Below, piece by piece: positions 8,613-15,982 of a stretch of DNA of 27,460 nucleotides. The notes under the pieces were generated by a model. It ran no database searches. It saw nothing but the letters and a program-made list of their open reading frames with translations, and was not told where the DNA came from. Where the stretch lies: assembly GCA_903839965.1 (NCBI GenBank), contig CAIMEK010000677.1:1-27460 (forward strand), written 5' to 3'. Position 1 is the stretch's first letter. Each line of letters starts with the position of its first letter. This stretch comes from an uncultured Acetobacteraceae bacterium. GTDB taxonomy: Bacteria; Pseudomonadota; Alphaproteobacteria; Acetobacterales; Acetobacteraceae. The position numbers and the translations under genes were made by a program.

Positions 8613-10505
8613 CTAGCGGCGTGGCTTCAGCTTGACCATCATGTAGCGGCTGTTGGCCCAGTTCGGCACCGGATCGGTATACGGGGCGCCGGTGGCGTCC
8701 GGATAGCCGGTCCAGTAGGTCTCATCCATGACGGTGAAGACGTTGTAGGCCATCAGCGGGATGTTGGGCATCTCGCGCGCCACCAGCTTGAGGTAATCCA
8801 TTCCAAGCTGGATGCCCTTGGGATCGTCGAAGCCGACCGTACGGGTAGTCTCGATGATCTTGTCGAGGTCGGCGTTGGCCCAGCGCTGCCAGTTGCGCGG
8901 GGTCTGGATCGAGCCCGGCTTGGCGACGAACTGGGAATGCCACGAGTCGAGGAAGAACGACAGGTCGGGGTGGCCGCCCCAGGTCTCGACGCTCCACGAG
9001 ATCATCGCCTCGAAATCGCCCGATGCGCGGCGATCGTTCAGCGTGCCCTGCGCCACCACGGTGCTGGCGTCGATACCGAATTGCCGCCACTGCTGCGCGA
9101 TCATGCTGCCTGCGCGGGTCATCACCGGACGCTGGTCGCCCTCGACCGCGATGTGGATGGTGAACGGCTTGCCGTCCGGCATGTACCAGCGATCGCCGCG
9201 CTTGGTGTAGCCGGCGCGCTGCAGCAGCTCGGTTGCCGCCTGGGCGTCCGGCTTCCACCAGCCGCGGCCGAACGCGCCGGCGATCTGGTCGGCGCCCTTG
9301 GGGATCTGCTCGCCCAGCGTGGGGCGCAGCATGTTGGCAATCTGCGCGCCGACGGTCGGATCGTACGGCTTGATCTTGCGCTTGCCAGTGTCAATCTCGA
9401 AGTTGCGCAGCCAGGCTTCCATCGGCTTGTGGTAGTAGTCCGGATAGGTTCCGGTCGGCGGCACGCCGATCGCCGAAATGGTGGCGGCGCCCCGGTAGGA
9501 AGCCATCGACACGGCCTTCATGTCGATCAGCAACGCCAGCGCCCAGCGAACGTCACGGTTCTGGAACATGGGATTCTGGTCGTTGAGAATGACCATCGCG
9601 AGCGTGGGGTCCGGATGCGCGTACGGGAAGCTCCTGAACCAGCCATGCGAGGTCTTGCCGGCCTGCTTGGCCAGCGTGAACATGCCTTCCGGCGAGGTGT
9701 CGTGAATGACGTCGAGCTGGTGGTTGAGCTGCAGGATCACCCGCTTGTCCGGCGGGCCGGGATCGATATAGGCGACGTAGCGCGGGCCGGGTTCGCCGAA
9801 CTTGGCGAGCGAGGTGCGCTGCCAGTCGGCGCGCTTCTCCCAGATGAACCATTTGCCGTTGGTGTCGAAGCTGTGCAGCTTGTAGGAGCCCAGCGTGACC
9901 GGCGGGTTGAAGGCGAACTTGCCGATGTCGCCGGCCTTCTCGAACACGTGCTTCGGCATGATCCACATGGCGTTCCAGCGCACGGTGAACAGCGCGTGGA
10001 AGCGCGAGTTCGGCTTCTTCAGCTTGAACACGACCGTGGTGGGATCGGGCGCGGAGACGCTGGCGACGTTGATCTGCACCGGAGCGCTCCAGCGCAGCCC
10101 GCTGTTCTGCAGGTGGGTCTGGATCGTGTAGACCACGTCATCGGCGGTGAACTCGACGCCGTCGCTCCAGAAAATGCCGCGCCGCAGCTTGACGGTCATC
10201 TCGCTGAAGTCGGCGTTGTAGATCGGCTTCTCAGCGGCGAGCGAATTCTCCCACACGCCGTCGATACCGCGTTCCGGATCGATGTACCAGAACGTGTCCA
10301 TGGCGAGCTGGTGCAGGCCGTTGCTCTGCCCGCCCGCATTGATCGCCCAGATGTTGAACCAGCCGGCGTTCTTGATGGTGCCTTCCGGATTCTCCGCGAT
10401 CAGGGTCTGGTTGCGCGGCAGGTTGTTGATTTCTTCCTGCGCGCGCGCGCCGAACGCAAGGAGCGACACGACCGCACACAAGGCAAGGCGTTGAAAAAGT
10501 TTCAT
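8613..10505 (-). CDS. ABC transporter substrate-binding protein, family 5 (DppA/OppA type)
   Basis: A periplasmic binding protein of 630 residues, longer than typical dipeptide-binding proteins (about 530). It starts with a Sec-type leader, MKLFQRLALCAVVSLLAFG then ARAQ, with the likely cut after ARAQ. Family 5 landmarks are GIDGVWENSLAAEKPIYN, then MTVKLRRGIFWSDGVEFTAD (about 83-102), and the paired WMPDGK/DRWYMPDGKPFTIHI region towards the C-terminal lobe. AGGAGAGGAAC gives a clear ribosome binding site before the ATG. It is the first gene of the five-gene importer. Family 5 proteins bind peptides but also oligosaccharides, glycosides and metal chelates. The following dehydrogenase gene hints at a sugar-like cargo, which is inference. 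Confidence 0.92.
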   Translation of the reverse strand: MKLFQRLALCAVVSLLAFGARAQEEINNLPRNQTLIAENPEGTIKNAGWFNIWAINAGGQSNGLHQLAMDTFWYIDPERGIDGVWENSLAAEKPIYNADFSEMTVKLRRGIFWSDGVEFTADDVVYTIQTHLQNSGLRWSAPVQINVASVSAPDPTTVVFKLKKPNSRFHALFTVRWNAMWIMPKHVFEKAGDIGKFAFNPPVTLGSYKLHSFDTNGKWFIWEKRADWQRTSLAKFGEPGPRYVAYIDPGPPDKRVILQLNHQLDVIHDTSPEGMFTLAKQAGKTSHGWFRSFPYAHPDPTLAMVILNDQNPMFQNRDVRWALALLIDMKAVSMASYRGAATISAIGVPPTGTYPDYYHKPMEAWLRNFEIDTGKRKIKPYDPTVGAQIANMLRPTLGEQIPKGADQIAGAFGRGWWKPDAQAATELLQRAGYTKRGDRWYMPDGKPFTIHIAVEGDQRPVMTRAGSMIAQQWRQFGIDASTVVAQGTLNDRRASGDFEAMISWSVETWGGHPDLSFFLDSWHSQFVAKPGSIQTPRNWQRWANADLDKIIETTRTVGFDDPKGIQLGMDYLKLVAREMPNIPLMAYNVFTVMDETYWTGYPDATGAPYTDPVPNWANSRYMMVKLKPRR

Positions 10506-10600
10506 GTTCCTCTCCTGAGCGGCCTCCGCTTTTCCGCGTGGCTCTTGGCGTCAGGGTAACGAGCCGCCACCGGCACTGTCAAGCGCCCGCCCCCGGCCTC

Positions 10601-10635
10601 GCGGGCCGCCCGGACGGCCCGCCTAGCGGGCCCGC
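10601..10635. repeat. GC-rich inverted repeat and palindrome in the intergenic region
   Basis: A perfect 8-bp inverted repeat (GCGGGCCG, 6-nt loop, CGGCCCGC; 10601-10622) is followed at once by the 10-bp palindrome GCGGGCCCGC (10626-10635). They lie in the 198-bp space between the divergent binding-protein and GntR genes, so they precede both transcripts. They could be an operator pair or a structured leader. No T tract follows, so a terminator is unlikely. Confidence 0.5.
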
Positions 10636-10668
10636 TCGTCGCCGTGCCGCGACGATCATTCCAGGGAT

Positions 10669-10697
10669 TTGACGAGGTACAGAAAATTTTCTATTTG
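10669..10697 (+). promoter_or_regulatory. Candidate promoter and palindromic operator of the GntR gene
   Basis: TTGACG (10669-10674) and TATTTG (10692-10697) are separated by 17 nt, a plausible sigma-70 promoter. The spacer contains the perfect 12-bp palindrome AGAAAATTTTCT (10681-10692), very AT-rich for this genome and abutting the -10. A transcription start about 7 nt downstream would coincide with the ATG at 10704, and no Shine-Dalgarno sequence precedes that ATG. Repressor binding here would block the promoter, so autoregulation by GntR is the natural guess. Confidence 0.45.
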
Positions 10698-10703
10698 GCG
10701 TGC

Positions 10704-11423
10704 ATGGGAGTTCCAGGACGAAAAACCAGCCCGCCGAAGGGCCGGATCGTGCGCTCCACGCTGGCCGAGCAGGCCTATTCCGACCTGCGCGGACAAATTA
10801 TGTCCGGCCGCCTCCCGGCCGGGGTGCGGCTGATGCCCGAAGAACTGGCCAGTATGCTCGCCATCAGCCCGACGCCCGTGAAGGAAGCGCTGGTTCGGCT
10901 GGCTACCGACGGGCTGGTGAAGACGGTCACCCGTCGCGGTGTGGTGGTGCGGCAGTTCAGCCGCGCCGACGTGGCCGAACTCTACGAGGCAAGGCTGCTG
11001 GTAGAGGGCTACGCGCTGGAGCGCGGTTTCGCCACGGCCGCTGTGAGCCCGGCCTTCGTGCTCGCCCTGCAGTCCGTCCAGACCAGGCTGGTCGCCCGGC
11101 GCACGCTCAACACCGAGGAAGGTTTGACCGGCGCGCTCGAACTGGACCGCGCGTTTCACATCCGCCTGGTCGCGCTGGCCAGCAACCGCAGCATCGCCGA
11201 ATGGCACGTGCGCATGCTCATGCAGACGCACACGATGCGCGTCTATTCGCTGGCCTCCTACCCGCTCGGCAGGCTGCAGGCCGAGCACGAGGCAATCCTG
11301 GCGGCGTTGCGCGCCGGCAATGCGCCGGCGGCGCGGGCCGCGCTGCAGCGCCACCTTACCCTCAGCCGCGACGAACTGCTGTCGCGCCTACCCGAGGCCG
11401 TGCCGGAGGGCTCTTCGCCATGA
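10704..11423 (+). CDS. GntR family transcriptional regulator, FadR/FCD type
   Basis: A DNA-binding regulator of 239 residues. The winged helix-turn-helix covers about residues 16-85 (STLAEQAYSDLRGQIMSGRL, then LAISPTPVKEALVRLATDGL and the wing RRGVVVRQF). The C-terminal FCD domain (about 90-225) has residues able to bind a metal or acidic ligand: D148, H152, H195 and H217. The ATG at 10704 is preferred to one at 10644, since the longer reading would run through the likely promoter. A GTG at residue 16, preceded by AAGGG, is an alternative. The gene overlaps the first permease gene as ATGA and thus heads the operon. FCD regulators commonly sense sugar acids or other carboxylates, matching the downstream dehydratases. 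Confidence 0.9.
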   Translation: MGVPGRKTSPPKGRIVRSTLAEQAYSDLRGQIMSGRLPAGVRLMPEELASMLAISPTPVKEALVRLATDGLVKTVTRRGVVVRQFSRADVAELYEARLLVEGYALERGFATAAVSPAFVLALQSVQTRLVARRTLNTEEGLTGALELDRAFHIRLVALASNRSIAEWHVRMLMQTHTMRVYSLASYPLGRLQAEHEAILAALRAGNAPAARAALQRHLTLSRDELLSRLPEAVPEGSSP

Positions 11424-12088
11424 TGTTCGACTTTTCCGGCACGCTGTCGCGCTGGCCCGACTTCGCCATGGGCGCGGTAACCACGCTGTGGCTGTCGCTG
11501 GCCTCGGCAGGCCTGGGGCTGGTGCTGGGCGGGCTGGGCGCGGTGATGGCGGGGTCGAAGCACCGGGCCGTGCGGGCGATTCCGAACTTCTATGTCGAGG
11601 CGATCCGCAACACGCCGCTGCTGGTGCAGATCTACATCATCTATTTCGGCCTGCCCGCGGTCGGGCTGCGCCTCAGTCCGCCGGTGGCGGCGGTGCTGGC
11701 GCTGGGCTTCAATGCCGGCGCCTACGCCTCGGAAATCCTGCGCGCCGGCATCGAGGCGATCCCGCGCGGCCAGTTCGAGGCCGGGCGCGCCCTCGGGCTT
11801 TCCCCCTTGCGCACCATGCGCCTGGTGGTGGCGCGGCAGGTGCTGGCGGCGATGTACCCGGCACTGGTGAGCCAGTTCGTGCTGATCATGCTGGCATCCA
11901 GTCTGGTTTCCGCCATCTCGGTCGCCGACCTGACGGCCACGGCCAACGACGTCCAGGGGCTGACCTTCCGTTCCTTCGAGGCTTTCCTGGTAGTGGCCGG
12001 GATCTATCTTGGGCTCACCTACGTCATGCGCAGCGGGCTAACCGCGCTGGAACGCACGCTGTGCAAGTTCAAGTTCGCGGGGCGCTGA
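11420..12088 (+). CDS. Polar amino acid-type ABC transporter permease (HisM/GlnP family)
   Basis: An inner-membrane permease of 222 residues, normal for the His/Glu/Arg/opine family. The N-terminal helix is preceded by the family motif WPDFAMGAVTTLWLSLASAG. The segment YVEAIRNTPLLVQIYIIYFG (about 58-77) is the hallmark of the group. The coupling loop is AIPRGQFEAGRALGLSPLRT (about 112-131). GGAGGG lies 9 nt upstream of the ATG pair at 11420/11423, and the start overlaps the regulator stop. It is followed one base later by the second permease. Despite the family name, its operon context points to a carboxylate or sugar acid rather than an amino acid; that is inference. Confidence 0.92.
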   Translation: MMFDFSGTLSRWPDFAMGAVTTLWLSLASAGLGLVLGGLGAVMAGSKHRAVRAIPNFYVEAIRNTPLLVQIYIIYFGLPAVGLRLSPPVAAVLALGFNAGAYASEILRAGIEAIPRGQFEAGRALGLSPLRTMRLVVARQVLAAMYPALVSQFVLIMLASSLVSAISVADLTATANDVQGLTFRSFEAFLVVAGIYLGLTYVMRSGLTALERTLCKFKFAGR

Positions 12089-12089
12089 G

Positions 12090-12758
12090 ATGTTCCAGAC
12101 CTTTGTCTTCGCCCACGTGGTGTTCCTGGCCTGGGCGTCGCTGTGGACCGCGGCGTTGTCGCTCATCGCCTTTGGCGGCGGGGCTGCGGGCGGGCTGATG
12201 GTGGCCGGGCTGAAGATAGCGCGCACGCCGTGGATGCGCCGCGTCGCGGACGGCTACATCGCCGTGCTGCAGGGCACCCCGCTGCTGGTGCAGCTTTTCC
12301 TGGCCTATTTCGGCGCCGCCTTCGCCGGACTGGACGTGCCGCCGCTGGTGGCCGCGGCGGTGGCCTTCACGCTGAATACCTCGGCCTTCCTGGGCGACAT
12401 CTGGCGCGGTGCGGTGGAAGCCGTGCCGCACGGGCAATGGGAAGCGGCGACCGCGCTCGGGCTCAGCCGGGCCGCGACGCTGCGCCTGGTGGTGCTGCCG
12501 CAGGCGATTCAGCCCGCCATCCCGCCGACCGTCGGCTTCCTGGTGCAAGTGGTGAAGAACACTGCCCTGGCCTCCATCATCGGCTTCCGCGAACTCACGC
12601 GGGCCGGCCAGATCGTCGCCAACGTGACGTTTCAGCCACTCTCGGTCTACATGACGGTTGCGGTTTTCTATTTCGCCATCTGCTACCCGCTGTCGCTGGC
12701 CAGCCGCCGGCTGGAAGCACGCATCGGCAGCGGGTTGGAGACGCCAACCCTGCTGTAA
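12090..12758 (+). CDS. Polar amino acid-type ABC transporter permease, second subunit (HisQ family)
   Basis: The partner permease of the importer, 222 residues. It shows a first helix at about 8-40, the hallmark YIAVLQGTPLLVQLFLAYFG (about 55-74) and the coupling loop AVPHGQWEAATALGLSRAAT (about 111-130). A conserved ending segment includes VVKNTALASIIGFRELTRAG. It starts one base after the TGA of the first permease, so the two subunits are translated together and presumably form the heterodimeric channel. No ATP-binding protein gene follows, which is unusual for this family; the ATPase must be encoded elsewhere or shared with another system. Confidence 0.92.
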   Translation: MFQTFVFAHVVFLAWASLWTAALSLIAFGGGAAGGLMVAGLKIARTPWMRRVADGYIAVLQGTPLLVQLFLAYFGAAFAGLDVPPLVAAAVAFTLNTSAFLGDIWRGAVEAVPHGQWEAATALGLSRAATLRLVVLPQAIQPAIPPTVGFLVQVVKNTALASIIGFRELTRAGQIVANVTFQPLSVYMTVAVFYFAICYPLSLASRRLEARIGSGLETPTLL

Positions 12759-12785
12759 TTGCAAACCAAGAACGGAGGAGCTTCC

Positions 12786-13598
12786 ATGACTGTCTCCCGC
12801 CGCGTTGCCTTTGGTGCCGCGGCCCTGCCGTTGGCGCTCGCCGCCACCCGGCAGGCCCAGGCACAGAGCGCCGGGGCCTCGACCCTCGACACAATCATCA
12901 AACGCGGCACCCTGATCGTCGGCACTTCGCTGGGGAGCCCGCCCTACGGCATCACCGACGCGCAGATGCAGCCGGACGGGTATGACGTGGGCATCGCGAA
13001 ACTGCTTGCCCGCGAGATTGGCGCGAAGCTCGAAATCGTCGACATCGTGGCGGCCAACCGCATCCCCTCGCTGACCACCGGCAAGGTGGACATCGTGATC
13101 TCGTCGTTCTCGATCACCGCCGAGCGCGCCAAGGCGATCGCCTTCACCAACTGCTGCTACCTCGACCAGCAGGTGGCGTTCGGCCAGAAGGACGTTAAGA
13201 TTACCGGGAATGAGGACCTGAAGGGCAAGCATATCGGCGTGACCCGCTCCACCACCAACGATATCGCGGTGACGCGGCGGGCGCCGGAAGGCACGGTGAT
13301 CCAGCGCTACGACGACGACGCGGCCACCAACCAGGCCCTGCTGGCCGGGCAGATCCAGGCGATGGTGACCTCCGGTGGGCTGGTCAGCGCCATGCGCGAC
13401 CGCAAGACCGCGATACCGCTGGAATTCAAATACGTGGTGAGCGAGGCGCCGATGGGCATCGGCGTGCGCCATGGCGATGCCGACCTGCTGCACTGGCTCA
13501 ATACGGCCCTTTTCATGCTATGGACCAACCGCGAAATCCAGCCGCTGCAGCAGAAGTGGATGGGCGCGGTGAATACCGAACTGCCGCGCTACTCCTGA
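12786..13598 (+). CDS. ABC transporter substrate-binding protein, family 3, copy 1
   Basis: A periplasmic binding protein of 270 residues for the two permeases upstream. The leader MTVSRRVAFGAAALPLALAA has a twin arginine and ends at about QAQAQ, so Tat or Sec export. Mature landmarks are STLDTIIKRGTLIVGTSLG, PPYGITDAQMQPDGYDVGIA, KVDIVISSFSITAERAKAI and the hinge segment DLKGKHIGVTRSTTNDIAV. The family arginine-type ligand contact is likely in SFSITAERAKAIAFT. An unusual adjacent cysteine pair occurs in FTNCCYLDQQ. GGAGGA lies just upstream of the ATG. It is followed after 66 nt by a copy about 80% identical by eye. Confidence 0.92.
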   Translation: MTVSRRVAFGAAALPLALAATRQAQAQSAGASTLDTIIKRGTLIVGTSLGSPPYGITDAQMQPDGYDVGIAKLLAREIGAKLEIVDIVAANRIPSLTTGKVDIVISSFSITAERAKAIAFTNCCYLDQQVAFGQKDVKITGNEDLKGKHIGVTRSTTNDIAVTRRAPEGTVIQRYDDDAATNQALLAGQIQAMVTSGGLVSAMRDRKTAIPLEFKYVVSEAPMGIGVRHGDADLLHWLNTALFMLWTNREIQPLQQKWMGAVNTELPRYS

Positions 13599-13664
13599 GT
13601 GGAGCGCAAGCGGATAACAAGCCACCGAGCCCGACCCGACAACAACAACGAACGGAGGATTGTC

Positions 13665-14480
13665 ATGACCATCTCCCGCCGCATCGCTTTCGGAACCGCT
13701 GCCGCCGTGCCGCTGGCACTCGCCACCCTGCAACAGGCACGGGCGCAGACCGCGACCCCCTCGACGCTCGACACCGTAGTGAAGCGCGGCACGCTGATCG
13801 TCGGCGTCTCGCTGGGCACGCCGCCGTACGGCCTCACCAACCCGCAGATGGAGCCGGACGGCTATGATGTCGCCCTGGCCAAGCTGCTCGCCCGCGAGAT
13901 GGGCGTGAAGGTCGAGATCGTCGACACCGTGGCGGCCAACCGCATTCCCTCGCTCACCACCAGCAAGGTCGACATCGTGATCTCGTCGTTCTCGATCACC
14001 GCCGAGCGGGCCAAGGCGATCGCCTTCACCAACTGCTGCTACGTCGACCAGCAGGTGGCGCTGGGCCAGAAGAGCCTGGTGCTGACCGGCAACGACGACC
14101 TGAAGGGCAAGCGCATCGGCGTGACCCGCGCCACCACCAACGACATTGCGGTGACGCGGCGGGCGCCGGAAGGCACGCAGATCCAGCGCTACGACGACGA
14201 TGCCGCCACCAGCCAGGCGCTGTTGGCCGGACAGGTGCCGGCGATCGTGACCTCCGGCGGGCTGGCCAATGCCATCCGCGACCGCAACCCCGCTCTGCAA
14301 CTGGAGAACAAGTACGTGGTCAGCGAGGCGCCGATGGCCATCGGCATCCGCCGCGGCGATCCCGACCTGCTGCATTGGCTGAACACGGCGCTGTTCATGT
14401 TGTGGACCAACCGCGAGATCCAGCCGCTGCAAATGAAGTGGATGGGCGCGGTGAACGCCGAACTGCCGCGCTATTCCTGA
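13665..14480 (+). CDS. ABC transporter substrate-binding protein, family 3, copy 2
   Basis: A tandem paralogue (271 residues) of the preceding binding protein. The leader again is twin-arginine-like (MTISRRIAFGTAAAVPLALA) and ends near ARAQ. By eye about 43 of 239 aligned mature residues differ, roughly 82% identity. The differences are clustered in QKSLVLTGND, the region around VPAIVTSGGLANAIRDRNPA, and LENKYVV, while the hinge and the C-C pair are kept. The second copy has its own strong GGAGG site, so both are expected to be made. The likely outcomes are altered ligand range or dosage. The longer frame opening at 13599 lacks a ribosome site and would spoil the leader. Confidence 0.92.
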   Translation: MTISRRIAFGTAAAVPLALATLQQARAQTATPSTLDTVVKRGTLIVGVSLGTPPYGLTNPQMEPDGYDVALAKLLAREMGVKVEIVDTVAANRIPSLTTSKVDIVISSFSITAERAKAIAFTNCCYVDQQVALGQKSLVLTGNDDLKGKRIGVTRATTNDIAVTRRAPEGTQIQRYDDDAATSQALLAGQVPAIVTSGGLANAIRDRNPALQLENKYVVSEAPMAIGIRRGDPDLLHWLNTALFMLWTNREIQPLQMKWMGAVNAELPRYS

Positions 14481-14497
14481 AGCGTCAACGCAGGACG

Positions 14498-14533
14498 AGG
14501 ATCGCGCGGGTCGCGGCGGACGCGCGCGATCCT
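14498..14533 (+). other. Intercistronic hairpin with perfect 11-bp arms
   Basis: AGGATCGCGCG (14498-14508) and CGCGCGATCCT (14523-14533) are perfect reverse complements around a 14-nt loop. They lie in the 85-nt gap between the second binding-protein gene and the enolase-type gene. No T tract follows, so it is more likely an mRNA-stabilising or partial-termination structure that lets the transport genes be expressed more than the enzymes downstream. Confidence 0.55.
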
Positions 14534-14565
14534 ACCATGCCTAACCTTCGCCATGGGACATTCCG

Positions 14566-15681
14566 ATGCACATCTCCAAGGTCGACATCCGCTGCTGCCG
14601 CCGCGCGCAGGAACGCTTCGACGCGGCGGCGCTGCGCGGCAACGGGTTCCGCGGCTTCGACTTCCTGGTGGTAACGCTGCACACGGATGACGGCCTGCAG
14701 GCTTCGATGTTCGGCTTCGCCGGGCGCTCGGCGGAAGGCTCGGGGCGGCTGGCCGCGGAATCGCTGCGGCCGTTCCTGCTGGGCCGCGATCCATTGGAGC
14801 GCGAGCGCGCGTGGCGCGACTTCCGCACCGCCGACCGCTGGTGGACGCTGTTGCCGATCTACGCCTACGGCCCGTTCGACACCTGCCTGTGGCTGCTGAG
14901 TGCTGCGGCCGCGGGGCAGCCGCTGTGGAAATACATCGGCGGCGCGCGCGAGGAAGTGCCGGCCTACGTGTCGTCGTTGCTCCACGACCTGCCCGAGGGC
15001 TATGGCGAGGAGGCCCTGGCGGTGCGGGCCGCGGGCTGGCGCGGCTATAAGCTGCATACGCCGGGCCGCGACGTGCGCGAGGATCTGCGCGCCCATGCGG
15101 CAGTGCGCGAGGCGATCGGCGACGATCCCGGCTTCGCGCTGATGTCCGACCCGGTGGCCAGCATGAACCTGGAGCAGGCCGTGCGCTTCGGACGCGCCCT
15201 GGAGCGACTGGACTACCATTGGTTCGAGGAGCCGCTGCACGACGAGGACATCCATTCGCTGCGTGAACTCACCCGGCGCCTGGAAATTCCCATCGTCGGC
15301 ACCGAGGTGCTGGCGAAGCACCCGTACAGCGTGGCGGAATGCATCAGCACGCGCGTGGTGGACCGGGTGCGGGCCGACGTGTCGTGGACCGGCGGCGTCA
15401 CCGGCGTGCTGAAGACGGCGCGGCTGGCCGAGGCGTTCGGCGTGAATTGCGAGATCCACACATCGATCTTCCATCCGCTCGACCTGGTGAACCTGCATTG
15501 CTGCGCCGCCGTCAACAACTGCGACTTCTTCGAGGTGCTGGGGCCGGTTGAGGCGTTCGACTTCGGGCTCAAGGGGAAGCTGCCCATCGCGGCGGGCCTG
15601 GGGCGCGCGCCTTCGGGGCCGGGGCTCGGCATGGAACTGGACTGGGGCGAGATCGATGCCTGCACCGTTGCGATCGTCTGA
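14566..15681 (+). CDS. Enolase superfamily protein, mandelate racemase/sugar acid dehydratase type
   Basis: A cytoplasmic Mg-dependent enzyme of 371 residues that would abstract the proton alpha to a carboxylate, as sugar acid dehydratases and mandelate racemase do. Metal ligands are D195 (MSDPVAS), E221 (WFEEPL) and E247 (VGTEV). The His-Asp dyad of the mandelate racemase subgroup is D271 (RADVSWTGG) and H298 (EIHTS). E323 in FFEVLGP matches the glutamate that polarises the substrate carboxylate. The other-face base motif, normally K-x-K, reads Y161-K162-L163-H164. The numbering is almost that of mandelate racemase itself (D195, E221, E247, D270, H297). It sits between the importer genes and the UxaA-type dehydratase, whose start lies inside its last codons. 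The precise substrate is unknown; an aldonic or aldaric acid is likely. Confidence 0.9.
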   Translation: MHISKVDIRCCRRAQERFDAAALRGNGFRGFDFLVVTLHTDDGLQASMFGFAGRSAEGSGRLAAESLRPFLLGRDPLERERAWRDFRTADRWWTLLPIYAYGPFDTCLWLLSAAAAGQPLWKYIGGAREEVPAYVSSLLHDLPEGYGEEALAVRAAGWRGYKLHTPGRDVREDLRAHAAVREAIGDDPGFALMSDPVASMNLEQAVRFGRALERLDYHWFEEPLHDEDIHSLRELTRRLEIPIVGTEVLAKHPYSVAECISTRVVDRVRADVSWTGGVTGVLKTARLAEAFGVNCEIHTSIFHPLDLVNLHCCAAVNNCDFFEVLGPVEAFDFGLKGKLPIAAGLGRAPSGPGLGMELDWGEIDACTVAIV

Positions 15682-15982
15682 CCCCGGCCGCGACCCACGG
15701 CTGTTGCGCCTGCATGCGGCGGACAACGTGCTGGTGGCGCGCGCGCCGATCGCCGCCGGCACGACCCTGCTGGTGGAGGGCACCGAAGTGACGCTGGCCG
15801 CGGCGCTGCCGATCGGCCACAAGCTGGCGGCCTCGGCCATCGCCGCCGGCGAGAAGGTGCGCAAGTACGGCGCGCCGATCGGCACCGCCACCGCCGACAT
15901 TCCGCGCGGCGCGGCGGTGCACCTGCACAACCTGCGCAGCGACTACACGCCAAGCGTCGCGCTCACGGGAGAGACGGCATGA
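15656..15982 (+). CDS. UxaA/SuyA-type dehydratase small subunit (SAF domain)
   Basis: A protein of 108 residues made of one SAF domain, the N-terminal domain of altronate/galactarate dehydratases and the small subunit of sulfolactate sulfo-lyase. The core RLLRLHAADNVLVARAPIAA, then PIGHKLAASAIAAGEKVRKY, GAPIGTATADIPRGAAVHLHN is the typical pattern. The chosen ATG at 15656 gives MPAPLRSSDPGRD and overlaps the enolase gene by 26 nt; the frame remains open upstream but that part is a shadow of the enolase gene. The stop overlaps the large-subunit ATG as ATGA, so the two are coupled and should form one enzyme. In many bacteria the two domains are fused as a single UxaA of about 490 residues. Confidence 0.87.
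   Translation: MPAPLRSSDPGRDPRLLRLHAADNVLVARAPIAAGTTLLVEGTEVTLAAALPIGHKLAASAIAAGEKVRKYGAPIGTATADIPRGAAVHLHNLRSDYTPSVALTGETA

Noticed and set aside
8937..10559. A 540-codon plus-strand frame opposite the family 5 binding protein
   Set aside because: Shadow of a well-supported secreted binding protein; it also has no plausible ribosome site.
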